A stretch of 5,078 nt of DNA from Corynebacterium accolens (GCF_030515985.1 NZ_CP100376.1:1615961-1621038); one strand, 5' to 3'. Counted from the first letter of the stretch, positions 1 through 5,061 are shown. Notes: generated by a model not told the origin, from the sequence alone. A program made the numbers and translations.

Positions 1-1
1 C

Positions 2-439
2 CTCTATCGGGCGATCACCGCCGGTGGCCAGACCTTGGGCTTTTACCTCTCTTCGAATCGGAACGTGGCCGCAGCGAAGTGTTTCCTGGCCAAGGCCGTC
101 AGATCCAATGCGTCAGCCGGGTATCCCAGAGTGATCAACACCGATAAAGCACCCTCCCTAGCCAGGGCAATCGCCGAGTTGAAGTCAGAGGGAATCTGCC
201 CGCCAACAGTGGAACACCGACAGGTGAAATACCTCAACAACATCCTAGAAGGCGACCATGGTCGACTGAAGCGGATCCTCGGGCCAAAAGGCGCGTTTAA
301 GAACCGGACATCTGCATATCGGACGTTGAAAGGGATGGAGGCGATGCACTCATTGCGGAAAGGGCTAGGCGCGATGTTTGCCTACGGGCAACCGAACCCG
401 GACGCGGTGATCGTCAACCAGGTCTTCGAGACGGCCTAA
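2..439 (+). CDS. IS6-family transposase, C-terminal part (5' end outside the window)
   Basis: This is the C-terminal 145 residues of a DDE transposase, which cuts and joins the IS ends during replicative cointegrate formation. The frame is open from base 2, so the true start is upstream. The fragment opens with the LYRAI segment that in IS6 proteins follows the first catalytic Asp, which is therefore outside the window. The second Asp is in the INTDK motif (D48 of the visible part). The Glu is in the YLNNILEGDHG motif (E83), exactly 34 residues later, which is the DD34E spacing of the family. The HRQVKYLNN and LKRI blocks and the C-terminal KGMEAMHSLRKG block are also typical of IS6 transposases. 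The stop is TAA at 437-439. Nothing visible suggests this half is damaged. Whether the complete gene is intact cannot be judged. Confidence 0.9.
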   Translation, partial: LYRAITAGGQTLGFYLSSNRNVAAAKCFLAKAVRSNASAGYPRVINTDKAPSLARAIAELKSEGICPPTVEHRQVKYLNNILEGDHGRLKRILGPKGAFKNRTSAYRTLKGMEAMHSLRKGLGAMFAYGQPNPDAVIVNQVFETA

Positions 440-503
440 CAACGCCCACACGCAGCGGCCGTCAGGGAATGAGAAACTGAGTCTTCGCTGCTCTCCGCCC
501 AAC

Positions 504-517
504 TTTGCAACAGTACC
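504..517 (+). repeat. IS6 right terminal inverted repeat
   Basis: The sequence TTTGCAACAGTACC reads on the other strand as GGTACTGTTGCAAA. This is the known form of IS6/IS26-type ends (GG..CTGTTGCAAA). It lies just downstream of the transposase stop, so it marks the right border of the element at about base 517. The matching left repeat is outside the window. Confidence 0.8.
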
Positions 518-522
518 GCTAA

Positions 523-660
523 AACAATCGGGAAGCCTACACCTTCACCTCGGATATGATCGCCGAGAACTTTTCGACAAAATGGACTACTGCGGTAGAG
601 CGAAGAAACTTTCGCAACGACATCAAGAAGGCCATTCATGACATTCTGTGTGTGGCCTAA
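523..660 (+). pseudogene. Orphan C-terminal reading-frame fragment next to the IS6 end
   Basis: Frame 1 is open for 45 codons between a TAA at 520-522 and a TAA at 658-660. The composition looks protein-like, including ENFSTKW followed by ERRNFRNDIKKAIHDIL, which would form a charged amphipathic helix. There is no convincing start codon with a ribosome binding site; the only ATG is at 556. It sits directly against the IS6 right end, so it may be the tail of a gene whose front was removed. The W...R..I...I..L pattern loosely recalls the C-terminus of type I restriction HsdR subunits, and a restriction-modification remnant lies downstream at 1081. The similarity is weak and I cannot name the family. 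It may also be non-coding. Confidence 0.3.
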
Positions 661-770
661 CGCTGGAATTACCTCCAATACTGACCGGTGTCACGTTGAT
701 CAAGACAGTCACCTCAGTCCGACAGCGGCCGTCTCGTCCAGAACTCGACTAGACAGAACACAGAAGACTA

Positions 771-795
771 GCGCCCTCCGGCGCGCTTTCTTTTT
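771..795 (+). terminator. Rho-independent terminator
   Basis: A perfect GC-rich stem, GCGCC (771-775) paired with GGCGC (780-784) across a 4-base loop, is followed by GCTTTCTTTTT. This is a standard intrinsic terminator reading rightward. It lies about 110 bases after the stop of the orphan fragment at 523-660, so it probably belonged to the gene lost or truncated there. Confidence 0.75.
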
Positions 796-833
796 ACCTG
801 AAAGCACTTTGCGCTGATCTGCCATCATCTTGC

Positions 834-902
834 TAGTTATACACAGGGGTTTACCTATTTTCCCAGGTGGCTTATAACTATATCCCTGTAGATCTATATC
901 CC
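834..902. repeat. AT-rich repeat cluster: inverted pair and direct pair
   Basis: TAGTTATA (834-841) and TATAACTA (873-880) form an 8-bp inverted repeat with a 31-base centre. CTATATCCC occurs twice as a direct repeat, at 878-886 and 894-902, one and a half helical turns apart. The first inverted arm overlaps a consensus DnaA box. Such a cluster fits either an origin-type element with short iterons or an operator region upstream of the restriction-modification fragment at 1081. No initiator gene is visible in the window, so neither role is established. Confidence 0.45.
837..845 (+). promoter_or_regulatory. Consensus DnaA-box-like site
   Basis: TTATACACA matches the canonical DnaA box TTATNCACA at every position. 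A single 9-mer can occur by chance, but this one stands at the edge of the AT-rich repeat cluster and next to a strongly folded segment, as in small plasmid origins. There is only one perfect copy in the neighbourhood, so a working origin is not shown. Confidence 0.35.
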
Positions 903-959
903 CAGCCGATCAACCAACAGAACCGTCATATTGTGGGTTATGGTTTATACTCCCGCCTC

Positions 960-1018
960 GCCTTGCGGCTCGTTGGGCTGCCGCCCAAATCAAAGATTTG
1001 GTTGCCACCAACCAGCCC
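960..1018 (+). other. Densely folded non-coding segment with nested and competing hairpins
   Basis: Several stems follow each other without gaps: GCC/GGC (960-969), GGGC-TGCC-GCCC (975-986), CCAAATC-AAA-GATTTGG (985-1001) and TTGGT-TGCC-ACCAA (998-1011). GGGCTG (975-980) can also pair with CAGCCC (1013-1018), enclosing the 7-bp stem, so mutually exclusive folds are possible. The segment ends about 60 bases before the ATG at 1081. It could be a plasmid origin relic, a leader RNA of the downstream gene, or a mobile-element end. No U-tract follows, so it is not a simple terminator. The pairing is read directly from the sequence; the role is unknown. Confidence 0.5.
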
Positions 1019-1080
1019 TTGTTACGGGTGCGTTGTGAAAGAATCAACAACTAAGACTTACCTACCCACCTTAGAAAGCC

Positions 1081-1550
1081 ATGACCACACCACAATCCCT
1101 GATCACTCGCCTGGCGTCCCCAGACGCCACTGAGCGCACTGAAGCTGACATTCAGTCCGACATCAAGACCCTGCTGACTACCGCCGACTTCGACCTGGAT
1201 ACCCCACGGTTGGAAGAGCAGATCGGTGATGGTTCTCACCGACGAATCGACATCGCCACCGGAGCCACTGTCATCGAAGTAAAAAAGCGGCTCACCAACG
1301 AGAGCGCCGACGCGGACTACATCAACCAACTCGCTGGCTACGTCACTACCCACATGAGCCAAGATGGTTCCCGCTACAACGGAATCCTCACCGACGGGAA
1401 AACCTGGTGGCTGTTCGAGCAGTCCCCGCCGATGGCTCCTTCGTCCGGCGCAGCACCTTCGAGCTTGCCCCTGGAGCTACCGGGTTCGGGCTTATTGAAT
1501 GGCTCAAAGCCGTGTTGGCTACTCGGAGCAATTCGCGAATATCATTTTGA
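1081..1550 (+). pseudogene. N-terminal nuclease part of a restriction-modification protein, frameshifted and truncated
   Basis: The first 115 codons encode a PD-(D/E)xK-type endonuclease domain: D57 in RRIDI, then E66 and K68 in VIEVKK, a QLAGY helix at 83-87, and the ILTDG strand at 102-106. This order is typical of the N-terminus of large single-chain restriction-methyltransferase proteins (type IIG-like), which are about ten times longer. No methyltransferase motifs are present. At the C-run 1424-1427 the coherent reading moves to frame 3 (DGSFVRR, FELAPGATGFGLIEWLKA) and ends at TGA 1548-1550. One missing C explains this. The unshifted frame runs to 1554 but reads as low-complexity Ser/Pro/Leu. 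The ATG at 1081 has only a weak AGAAAG two bases upstream. Homology seems to stop near 1520-1545, where the AT-richer cassette DNA begins. The gene is dead as an R-M system. The subfamily is uncertain. Confidence 0.7.
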
Positions 1551-1726
1551 TTGAACCTATCACAGGCGAGAACTCTCATTTATGAAACATCGGGAATCCC
1601 GCAATTCTCATTCCACCAGCGAGAAGTATTCCACATGCTGTAGGATGCGGCTCATCTGAGAAGCGGGATGTCAGGATGGCGTGTATCCTAGATTTGTTCC
1701 GCCTATCGATACAGAAAGGTTCTATC
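1551..1726. other. Upstream region of the secreted-protein cassette
   Basis: I see no gene in this stretch. It contains an 11-base dyad CGGGA-A-TCCCG (1591-1601) and an AGGAT/ATCCT dyad (1673-1677 with 1685-1689). TATCCT at 1684-1689 and TAGGAT at 1641-1646 are possible -10 elements, but neither has a good -35 partner, so I do not call a promoter. The dyads could be operators for the cassette. Confidence 0.3.
1713..1719 (+). promoter_or_regulatory. Ribosome binding site fixing the start at 1727
   Basis: AGAAAGG ends seven bases before the ATG at 1727. It selects this ATG over an in-frame upstream start near 1676, whose extra 17 residues would spoil the clean signal peptide. Confidence 0.7.
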
Positions 1727-2380
1727 ATGAATCGAGTCGCACTTCTGACAGTTGTGTCTCTAATCACTGCAGGTATTGCCCCCGCAGCTTCTGCCGAAAC
1801 GGTTGAACAAGCAGAGAAAACTCCTGTTTGGTCTGAAGAGCAATTTGATAGGTCTCTTAAGGAGATCACTCCTGAAGAGAAGAAGCAGCTTGAGCTAATT
1901 AGTAACGTCGGTGAACATATTGATTACGACGATGAGGGTAACCTCAAGTCCGATCTCAACGATGATCAGCTTCGTAGTGATTATGGTTTCGAAGACAAAG
2001 ATGTCAGTTTTTTCCACTCAGTGCTTGCTGAGGATGAAAGCATTGTTCAGCACAAGGAAAACGAGCCAAAAATTGTCACTACATATGATCACAAGCTCGG
2101 CCACATATCAAATAGCGATTTGACGGTTGGGACGGCTGCAACTCTTACCGCAGCGGCAATGGAAGGGCCAGCTGCTCTTGAGGCGGCATTCTTTGCTTGG
2201 GGTGCTGTAGCAGGCGGGCCGATCGGAGCTGCTATTTCTGACGCTGCCGGCCTTCTTGGGGCAACTTACTTTGTCGATCTCGCTACTAAAATCACAGGGG
2301 CGGTCGCGCAGGGTAAAGGTATTACCTGGTACTCTAAGTGGGGATTTCCGCCAATTACCGCAGAGATTGAGGATGACTAA
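1727..2380 (+). CDS. Secreted precursor with Gly/Ala-rich hydrophobic C-terminus, possible bacteriocin
   Basis: I do not recognise this 217-residue protein. Residues 1-23 are a textbook Sec signal peptide: Arg3, a hydrophobic core at 4-18, and cleavage after AASA. Residues 24-131 are hydrophilic and strongly acidic, with runs such as DYDDEG and LNDDQL. Residues 132-199 are rich in Ala and Gly, with AFFAWGAVAGGPIGAAIS and GLLGATYFV stretches that resemble glycine-zipper membrane helices. The tail has W201, W205 and GFPP, then an acidic end. There is no cysteine. A signal peptide, an acidic pro-region and a hydrophobic C-terminal module match the layout of protease-processed bacteriocin precursors known from propionibacteria. 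That comparison is by architecture, not sequence. The stop overlaps the start of a small membrane protein gene, a likely immunity partner. Base composition is AT-richer than the flanks. It could instead be a secreted stress or adhesion protein. Confidence 0.8.
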   Translation: MNRVALLTVVSLITAGIAPAASAETVEQAEKTPVWSEEQFDRSLKEITPEEKKQLELISNVGEHIDYDDEGNLKSDLNDDQLRSDYGFEDKDVSFFHSVLAEDESIVQHKENEPKIVTTYDHKLGHISNSDLTVGTAATLTAAAMEGPAALEAAFFAWGAVAGGPIGAAISDAAGLLGATYFVDLATKITGAVAQGKGITWYSKWGFPPITAEIEDD

Positions 2381-2382
2381 TG
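2369..2382 (+). promoter_or_regulatory. Translational coupling site (RBS with TAATG overlap)
   Basis: GAGG at 2369-2372 lies seven bases before an ATG at 2380-2382 that shares its A with the upstream TAA stop (TAATG). Ribosomes finishing the secreted protein can restart directly on the membrane protein, so the two products should be made together. Confidence 0.75.
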
Positions 2383-2736
2383 CGGACGGATAAAGATCCA
2401 AAGTTTATTCGCTTTCCAGAATCTCTGTGGGCTTTTGTCACTATATTCCCCTCGGATATTATTGAGAAACATGGAGTTGAGCACTTTTTCAATTCTGGAT
2501 ATTTGTGGCTCTATTCAATATTGGGAGTAATCCTTTTTGGTATTTCCATGATCATGGGTGAAAAAGCGGTATCTCCTTGGATGCATCGTGTGCGTTCCAT
2601 TTTCCTCTTTGCTGCAACGATAGCTATTACAGCTTTCTTCCCTAGCTTGGTTGGGCGAATAGTCGTGGCGTTCCTAGCCATCTGCTACTTTTTCTGGCCC
2701 AATAACCATATAGTCTTTCGTCGAGCAGCGGCATGA
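2380..2736 (+). CDS. Small integral membrane protein, possible immunity protein
   Basis: This 118-residue protein is not one I recognise. The N-terminal 40 residues are soluble or interfacial (RTDKDPKFIRFPESLW). Three hydrophobic segments follow, at about 41-59 (YLWLYSILGVILFG), 74-91 (IFLFAATIAITAFFPSLV) and 93-106 (IVVAFLAICYFFW). Basic residues lie in the 69-72 loop (HRVR) and at the tail (RRAAA). There is no signal peptidase site and no catalytic motif. Its gene overlaps the secreted-protein gene by one base and has its own RBS, so it is co-translated with it. Small multi-spanning proteins encoded directly after a bacteriocin gene are commonly immunity factors that protect the producer's membrane, which is the inferred role. 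An accessory export or processing protein is the alternative. It shares the low GC of its partner. Confidence 0.8.
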   Translation: MRTDKDPKFIRFPESLWAFVTIFPSDIIEKHGVEHFFNSGYLWLYSILGVILFGISMIMGEKAVSPWMHRVRSIFLFAATIAITAFFPSLVGRIVVAFLAICYFFWPNNHIVFRRAAA

Positions 2737-2768
2737 TCGGTGTTTTAAGTGGAGCTAGCAGTTTATTA

Positions 2769-2788
2769 ATCACTTGATAAAAAGTGAT
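2769..2788. repeat. 7-bp hairpin downstream of the cassette
   Basis: ATCACTT (2769-2775) pairs with AAGTGAT (2782-2788) across six bases. It lies just after the membrane protein gene. It overlaps TTGATA (2774-2779), which is a possible -35 for an extended -10, TGCTAAACT (2796-2804), at a rather long 19-base spacing. It may be a minor operator or a 3'-end stem. Confidence 0.4.
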
Positions 2789-2816
2789 AGGATCTTGCTA
2801 AACTGTCTTCCAAAAC

Positions 2817-2850
2817 TTGGCCACAGTACTCATGCGGGTACTGTGGCCAA
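2817..2850. terminator. Strong 13-bp hairpin, probable transcript end of the cassette
   Basis: TTGGCCACAGTAC (2817-2829) pairs perfectly with GTACTGTGGCCAA (2838-2850) around an 8-base loop. On the plus strand the stem is followed by ATTGG rather than a T-run, so as a rightward terminator it is atypical. On the minus strand it is followed by GTTTTGG, a short T-tract. It may act in both directions, protect a 3' end, or be a protein-binding palindrome. It is the only good candidate for ending the 1727-2736 transcript. Confidence 0.55.
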
Positions 2851-3062
2851 ATTGGTGCATCTATCAAAAAGGGTACATAAGGGTTAAGTAGCTCTTAACT
2901 ATGGAGTTGTGACGCCTTGAGAGTGTCAGGGAGATTTGGATTCAGAATCCCGCCACAAGGAGTTATTGAAATCCGCCCTTGATGCCCTTTTCTCGTTTCC
3001 GACCTAACCTAAACGGAACACGCCTAGGGGGATGAAGCGTCCGGGGTTTAGTTCCTACCTCA
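2851..3062. other. Gene-free spacer with several dyads
   Basis: With 2737-2850 this makes about 325 bases without a gene. The visible dyads are GTTAAG/CTTAAC (2883-2888 with 2894-2899), GGATTC-A-GAATCC (2938-2950), CTAAAC/GTTTAG (3009-3014 with 3046-3051) and GGAAC/GTTCC (3015-3019 with 3051-3055). I see no tRNA fold, no credible ORF and no clear IS end. It is probably the junction between the cassette and the IS481-type element. Confidence 0.4.
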
Positions 3063-3206
3063 GCTAAGGATGTGATGTCTAGTGACTTTTTGGACTCGGA
3101 GTCCATTGACTTTTTGGACTCGGAGTCCAGTTAGTTTTTTGACGCGGAGTCCAGGAAGTTTATGGACAGGATGTCTAACGACTTTTTGGACTCTGGCTTC
3201 TTGACA
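3063..3206 (+). repeat. Array of six 24-bp units with a dyad core, IS481 left end
   Basis: Six units begin at 3063, 3087, 3111, 3135, 3159 and 3183, all exactly 24 bases long. The consensus is a TTTTT tract, then a 13-base dyad GGACTC-G-GAGTCC, then a short linker often ending in GAC. The dyad cores start at 3068, 3092, 3116, 3140, 3164 and 3188. Units two and three have perfect cores; the outer ones are degenerate (GGATGT-G-ATGTCT, GGACAG-G-ATGTCT, GGACTC-T-GGCTTC). The array ends nine bases before the transposase ATG. It is probably a set of transposase-binding sites serving as the IS end, and may also repress the transposase promoter. Confidence 0.85.
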
Positions 3207-4073
3207 ATGTGGGGATGGCAATTCCCATTACTCTCCGCAAGAAGATAGCGGATTTCGACCCCATCCGTGAGGGCATCACGGTCCAGCAGTTCTGCAAGAA
3301 CATCGGCGTATCGAAGCAGACGTACTACAACATCAAAGCACGTATCGCCGAACGCGGGCGGGCTGGCATCGTGCCCGACAGCACGGCACCACTGAACCCG
3401 CGACGGGTCTACGATGACAAGATTCGACAACAGGTCCTGCAAGCTCGCGGTACGTTAAGAGCCCGCGGCCAAGACTGCGGCCCATGGTCAATCTTCTACT
3501 TCTTCCTCGACGAACTCGGCTACGACCAACCACCGTCACGAGCTTTAATCGCACAATGGTTGCACGAGGCTGGCGTCGCTGACATCAATGCACGTAAACG
3601 ACCGCGTAAGTCCTACAGGCACTTTGCCAGGGGCGAAGTCAATGAACTGTGGCAGATCGATGCGTTTGCCTACAGACTCTTCGATGTGCCTCACACGCAA
3701 GTGACTATCTACCAAGTCGTCGACGATGCCAGCCGCTTCGACGTCGGCTCCCAAGCTTTTGGAACTCCAGAAAACGGCACCGATGCCCGCATCACGCTAA
3801 GTGGAGCCATTGATGCTTACGGACTTTTCCAAGAAGTCCTCTCTGACAACGGTGATGCCTTTGCCACCTACCATCGCGGCCGGCTGTCGCAAACCGAACG
3901 CTGGCTCGCCAGCCTGGGAGTTCAATCAAGTGCGGGCTTTGCTCCCACGACGCAAGGCAAAGACGAGCGATCGCACCAAACCATGACCAGGTTTTTGGAT
4001 GCTCGTACCCCGACGACGCTGGCGCAGGTCCAACAGCTGATTGTCGACTACCGCAACTTCTACAACACACGCC
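3063..4073 (+). mobile_element. IS481-type insertion sequence, left part, interrupted by an IS3-family element
   Basis: This stretch holds the repeat-rich left end and most of the transposase gene. The exact left border is not certain. TGTGATGTCTAGTGAC at 3071 is a candidate terminus because it begins with TGT and resembles the array units. The right border of the visible part is where transposase homology stops, near 4073, at the IS3-family end. The rest of the element is not in the window and may lie beyond 5078. Confidence 0.65.
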
Positions 4074-4207
4074 TGAGGTTACCCTCGTTTAGTGGACACC
4101 CTATTAGTACGGATCTTGTGTCCGTAGGAGAGGATGTTCATTGTGAGTTCGTCAAGGAAGAAGTACACCCCGGAGTACCGGCAGGAGGCCGCCAGACTGG
4201 TCATTGA
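3215..4207 (+). pseudogene. IS481-type DDE transposase, C-terminus lost to an IS3 insertion
   Basis: This is a transposase with an N-terminal helix-turn-helix (about residues 21-45, ITVQQFCKNIGVSKQTYYNI) and an rve-type DDE core. D149 lies in ELWQIDAF, D211 in EVLSDNGDAF, and E251 in TTQGKDERSHQT, the equivalent of the IS481 GK.ERFH block. Native sequence runs to about NFYNTRLR (residue 288, near base 4078). From there the frame reads into the IS3-family element until a stop at 4205-4207, adding about 40 foreign residues. The C-terminal block that follows the YN motif in intact proteins is missing. I chose the ATG at 3215; a GTG at 3209 is possible. There is no strong ribosome binding site, only GGGG just before the ATG. 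The catalytic triad is complete, but the protein is probably inactive. Confidence 0.8.
4091..4099 (+). repeat. IS3-family left inverted repeat (core)
   Basis: AGTGGACAC is the exact reverse complement of 5053-5061. Weaker matching continues outward on both sides, so this is the best-conserved part of a longer terminal repeat. Confidence 0.7.
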
Positions 4208-5042
4208 GTCTGGGCGCCCAATCGCTCATTATTACAAATGGAAATCAGCTGCTCCTGCCCGCCGGCGACGCGTCCTTGACGACGCGGTGCTGGGAGCGAG
4301 GATCAAGGCCGTGTTCACGGCCGAGAACGGTTGTTACGGGGCGAAACGCGTGACGGCGGCCATCAATTCCGATCCAGCCAACGACGACCTTTTCAATCAC
4401 AAGCGCACCGCCAGGTTGATGCGCCAGATGGGCCTGTTCGGCTACACCAAAAAACGCCGGGTGAAGACCACCGTGTCTGCGAAACGGGCTCCGAAGTTGC
4501 CCGACCTGCTGAAACGCCGGTTCACCGCGGAGAAACCGAACACCATCTACGTCGGCGATATCACGTACCTGCCGATCGCGGACGGGTCGAATATGTACCT
4601 GGCCACCGTCATCGACTGCTATTCGCGGCAGTTGACCGGTTTCGCGATCGCCGACCACATGCGCACGGAGTTGGTCGAAGAAGCTCTCACGATGGCCCAC
4701 GGGGTCCGAGGCAACCTTGACGGGGCGATTTTTCACTCCGATCATGGCAGCGTCTATACCTCTGGGCAATACCGGAAGCTGTGTGAACGATTCGGTGTCA
4801 CCCAGTCGATGGGAGCAATCGGGACGAGCGCGGACAACTCGTTGGCGGAGTCGTTCAACGCCACGCTGAAACGGGAAGTCCTCCAGGACGAGTCCGTTTT
4901 CCCAAGTCAGCTCGTATGTCGTCGGGACGTGTTCCGGTGGTGCACGCACTACAACACCAAGCGCTTGCACTCGTGGTGCGGCTATCGCTCGCCGAACGCC
5001 TTCGAAGCCGCCGGATCAGCTACACTTACTATCGCATCTTGA
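4134..5042 (+). CDS. IS3-family transposase, in-frame OrfA-OrfB deletion fusion
   Basis: Residues 1-32 are the start of an IS3 OrfA (RKKYTPEYRQEAARLVIESGRPIAH). At residue 33 the protein jumps to the YYKWKS block near the start of OrfB. The rest of the OrfA helix-turn-helix, its leucine zipper, the programmed frameshift region and the first residues of OrfB are missing, roughly 100 residues. The OrfB core is complete: D142 in YVGDITYLPI, D203 in FHSDHGS, E239 in DNSLAESFNATLKRE, which is exact DD35E spacing, and a C-terminal RLHSWCGYRSPNAFE block. AGGAGAGG at 4126-4133 serves either ATG 4134 or GTG 4143; the GTG gives the more typical MSSSRKKYTPEYR start. Without the DNA-binding half it should not transpose on its own, though it could interfere with related elements. 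Confidence 0.85.
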   Translation: MFIVSSSRKKYTPEYRQEAARLVIESGRPIAHYYKWKSAAPARRRRVLDDAVLGARIKAVFTAENGCYGAKRVTAAINSDPANDDLFNHKRTARLMRQMGLFGYTKKRRVKTTVSAKRAPKLPDLLKRRFTAEKPNTIYVGDITYLPIADGSNMYLATVIDCYSRQLTGFAIADHMRTELVEEALTMAHGVRGNLDGAIFHSDHGSVYTSGQYRKLCERFGVTQSMGAIGTSADNSLAESFNATLKREVLQDESVFPSQLVCRRDVFRWCTHYNTKRLHSWCGYRSPNAFEAAGSATLTIAS

Positions 5043-5052
5043 TTAAATCCCC

Positions 5053-5061
5053 GTGTCCACT
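5053..5061 (-). repeat. IS3-family right inverted repeat (core)
   Basis: GTGTCCACT mirrors 4091-4099 and is followed by TTCCGGGGTTCGGGCCC at the window edge. On the other strand that reads CCCGAACCCCGGAA before AGTGGACAC, a common style of actinobacterial IS3 end. Confidence 0.7.

Larger units (their letters stand above)
1..517 (+). mobile_element. IS6-family insertion sequence, right-hand part (left end outside the window)
   Basis: The element enters from the left edge and ends at a terminal repeat at 504-517, about 65 bases after the transposase stop codon, which is the usual compact arrangement of IS6 elements. The left end and the N-terminal half of the transposase lie outside the window. 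IS6 elements normally duplicate 8 bp of target. The right copy would begin at 518, but the left copy cannot be seen here. The IS end abuts a reading-frame fragment that has no start of its own, so the insertion or a later IS-mediated deletion may have removed what lay upstream. The family call is firm. The resemblance to the corynebacterial IS1628/IS26 type is from memory of its terminal sequence. Confidence 0.85.

Noticed and set aside
453..733. The 11-mer CAGCGGCCGTC at 453-463 and 723-733 as a meaningful direct repeat
   Set aside because: One short GC-rich match with no extended similarity around it and no match to an IS border; chance is sufficient.
867..1133. 88-codon plus-strand reading frame starting with GTG
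   Set aside because: It runs through the hairpin cluster, overlaps the better-supported frame at 1081, lacks a ribosome binding site and has no recognisable protein character.
1641..1689. Promoter for the cassette using TAGGAT (1641) or TATCCT (1684) as -10
   Set aside because: No -35-like hexamer at 16-18 bases from either; mentioned only as weak candidates.
1911..2401. Other reading frames within the secreted-protein gene on both strands
   Set aside because: They overlap a gene with a clear signal peptide, good RBS and coupled downstream gene, and have no start signals or motifs of their own.
2901..2960. tRNA- or tmRNA-like 3' end around GGATTCAGAATCCCGCCACA
   Set aside because: The dyad has a one-base centre instead of a seven-base T-loop, and no acceptor stem, D-arm or anticodon arm can be paired around it.
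3063..3206. CRISPR array
   Set aside because: The units are contiguous 24-bp repeats without unique spacers, and they adjoin a transposase rather than cas genes.
4245..4970. 241-codon minus-strand reading frame opposite the IS3 transposase
   Set aside because: It is a mirror of GC-rich OrfB coding sequence. The sense strand has clear DDE motifs and the antisense product is Arg/His/Val-rich with no motif.
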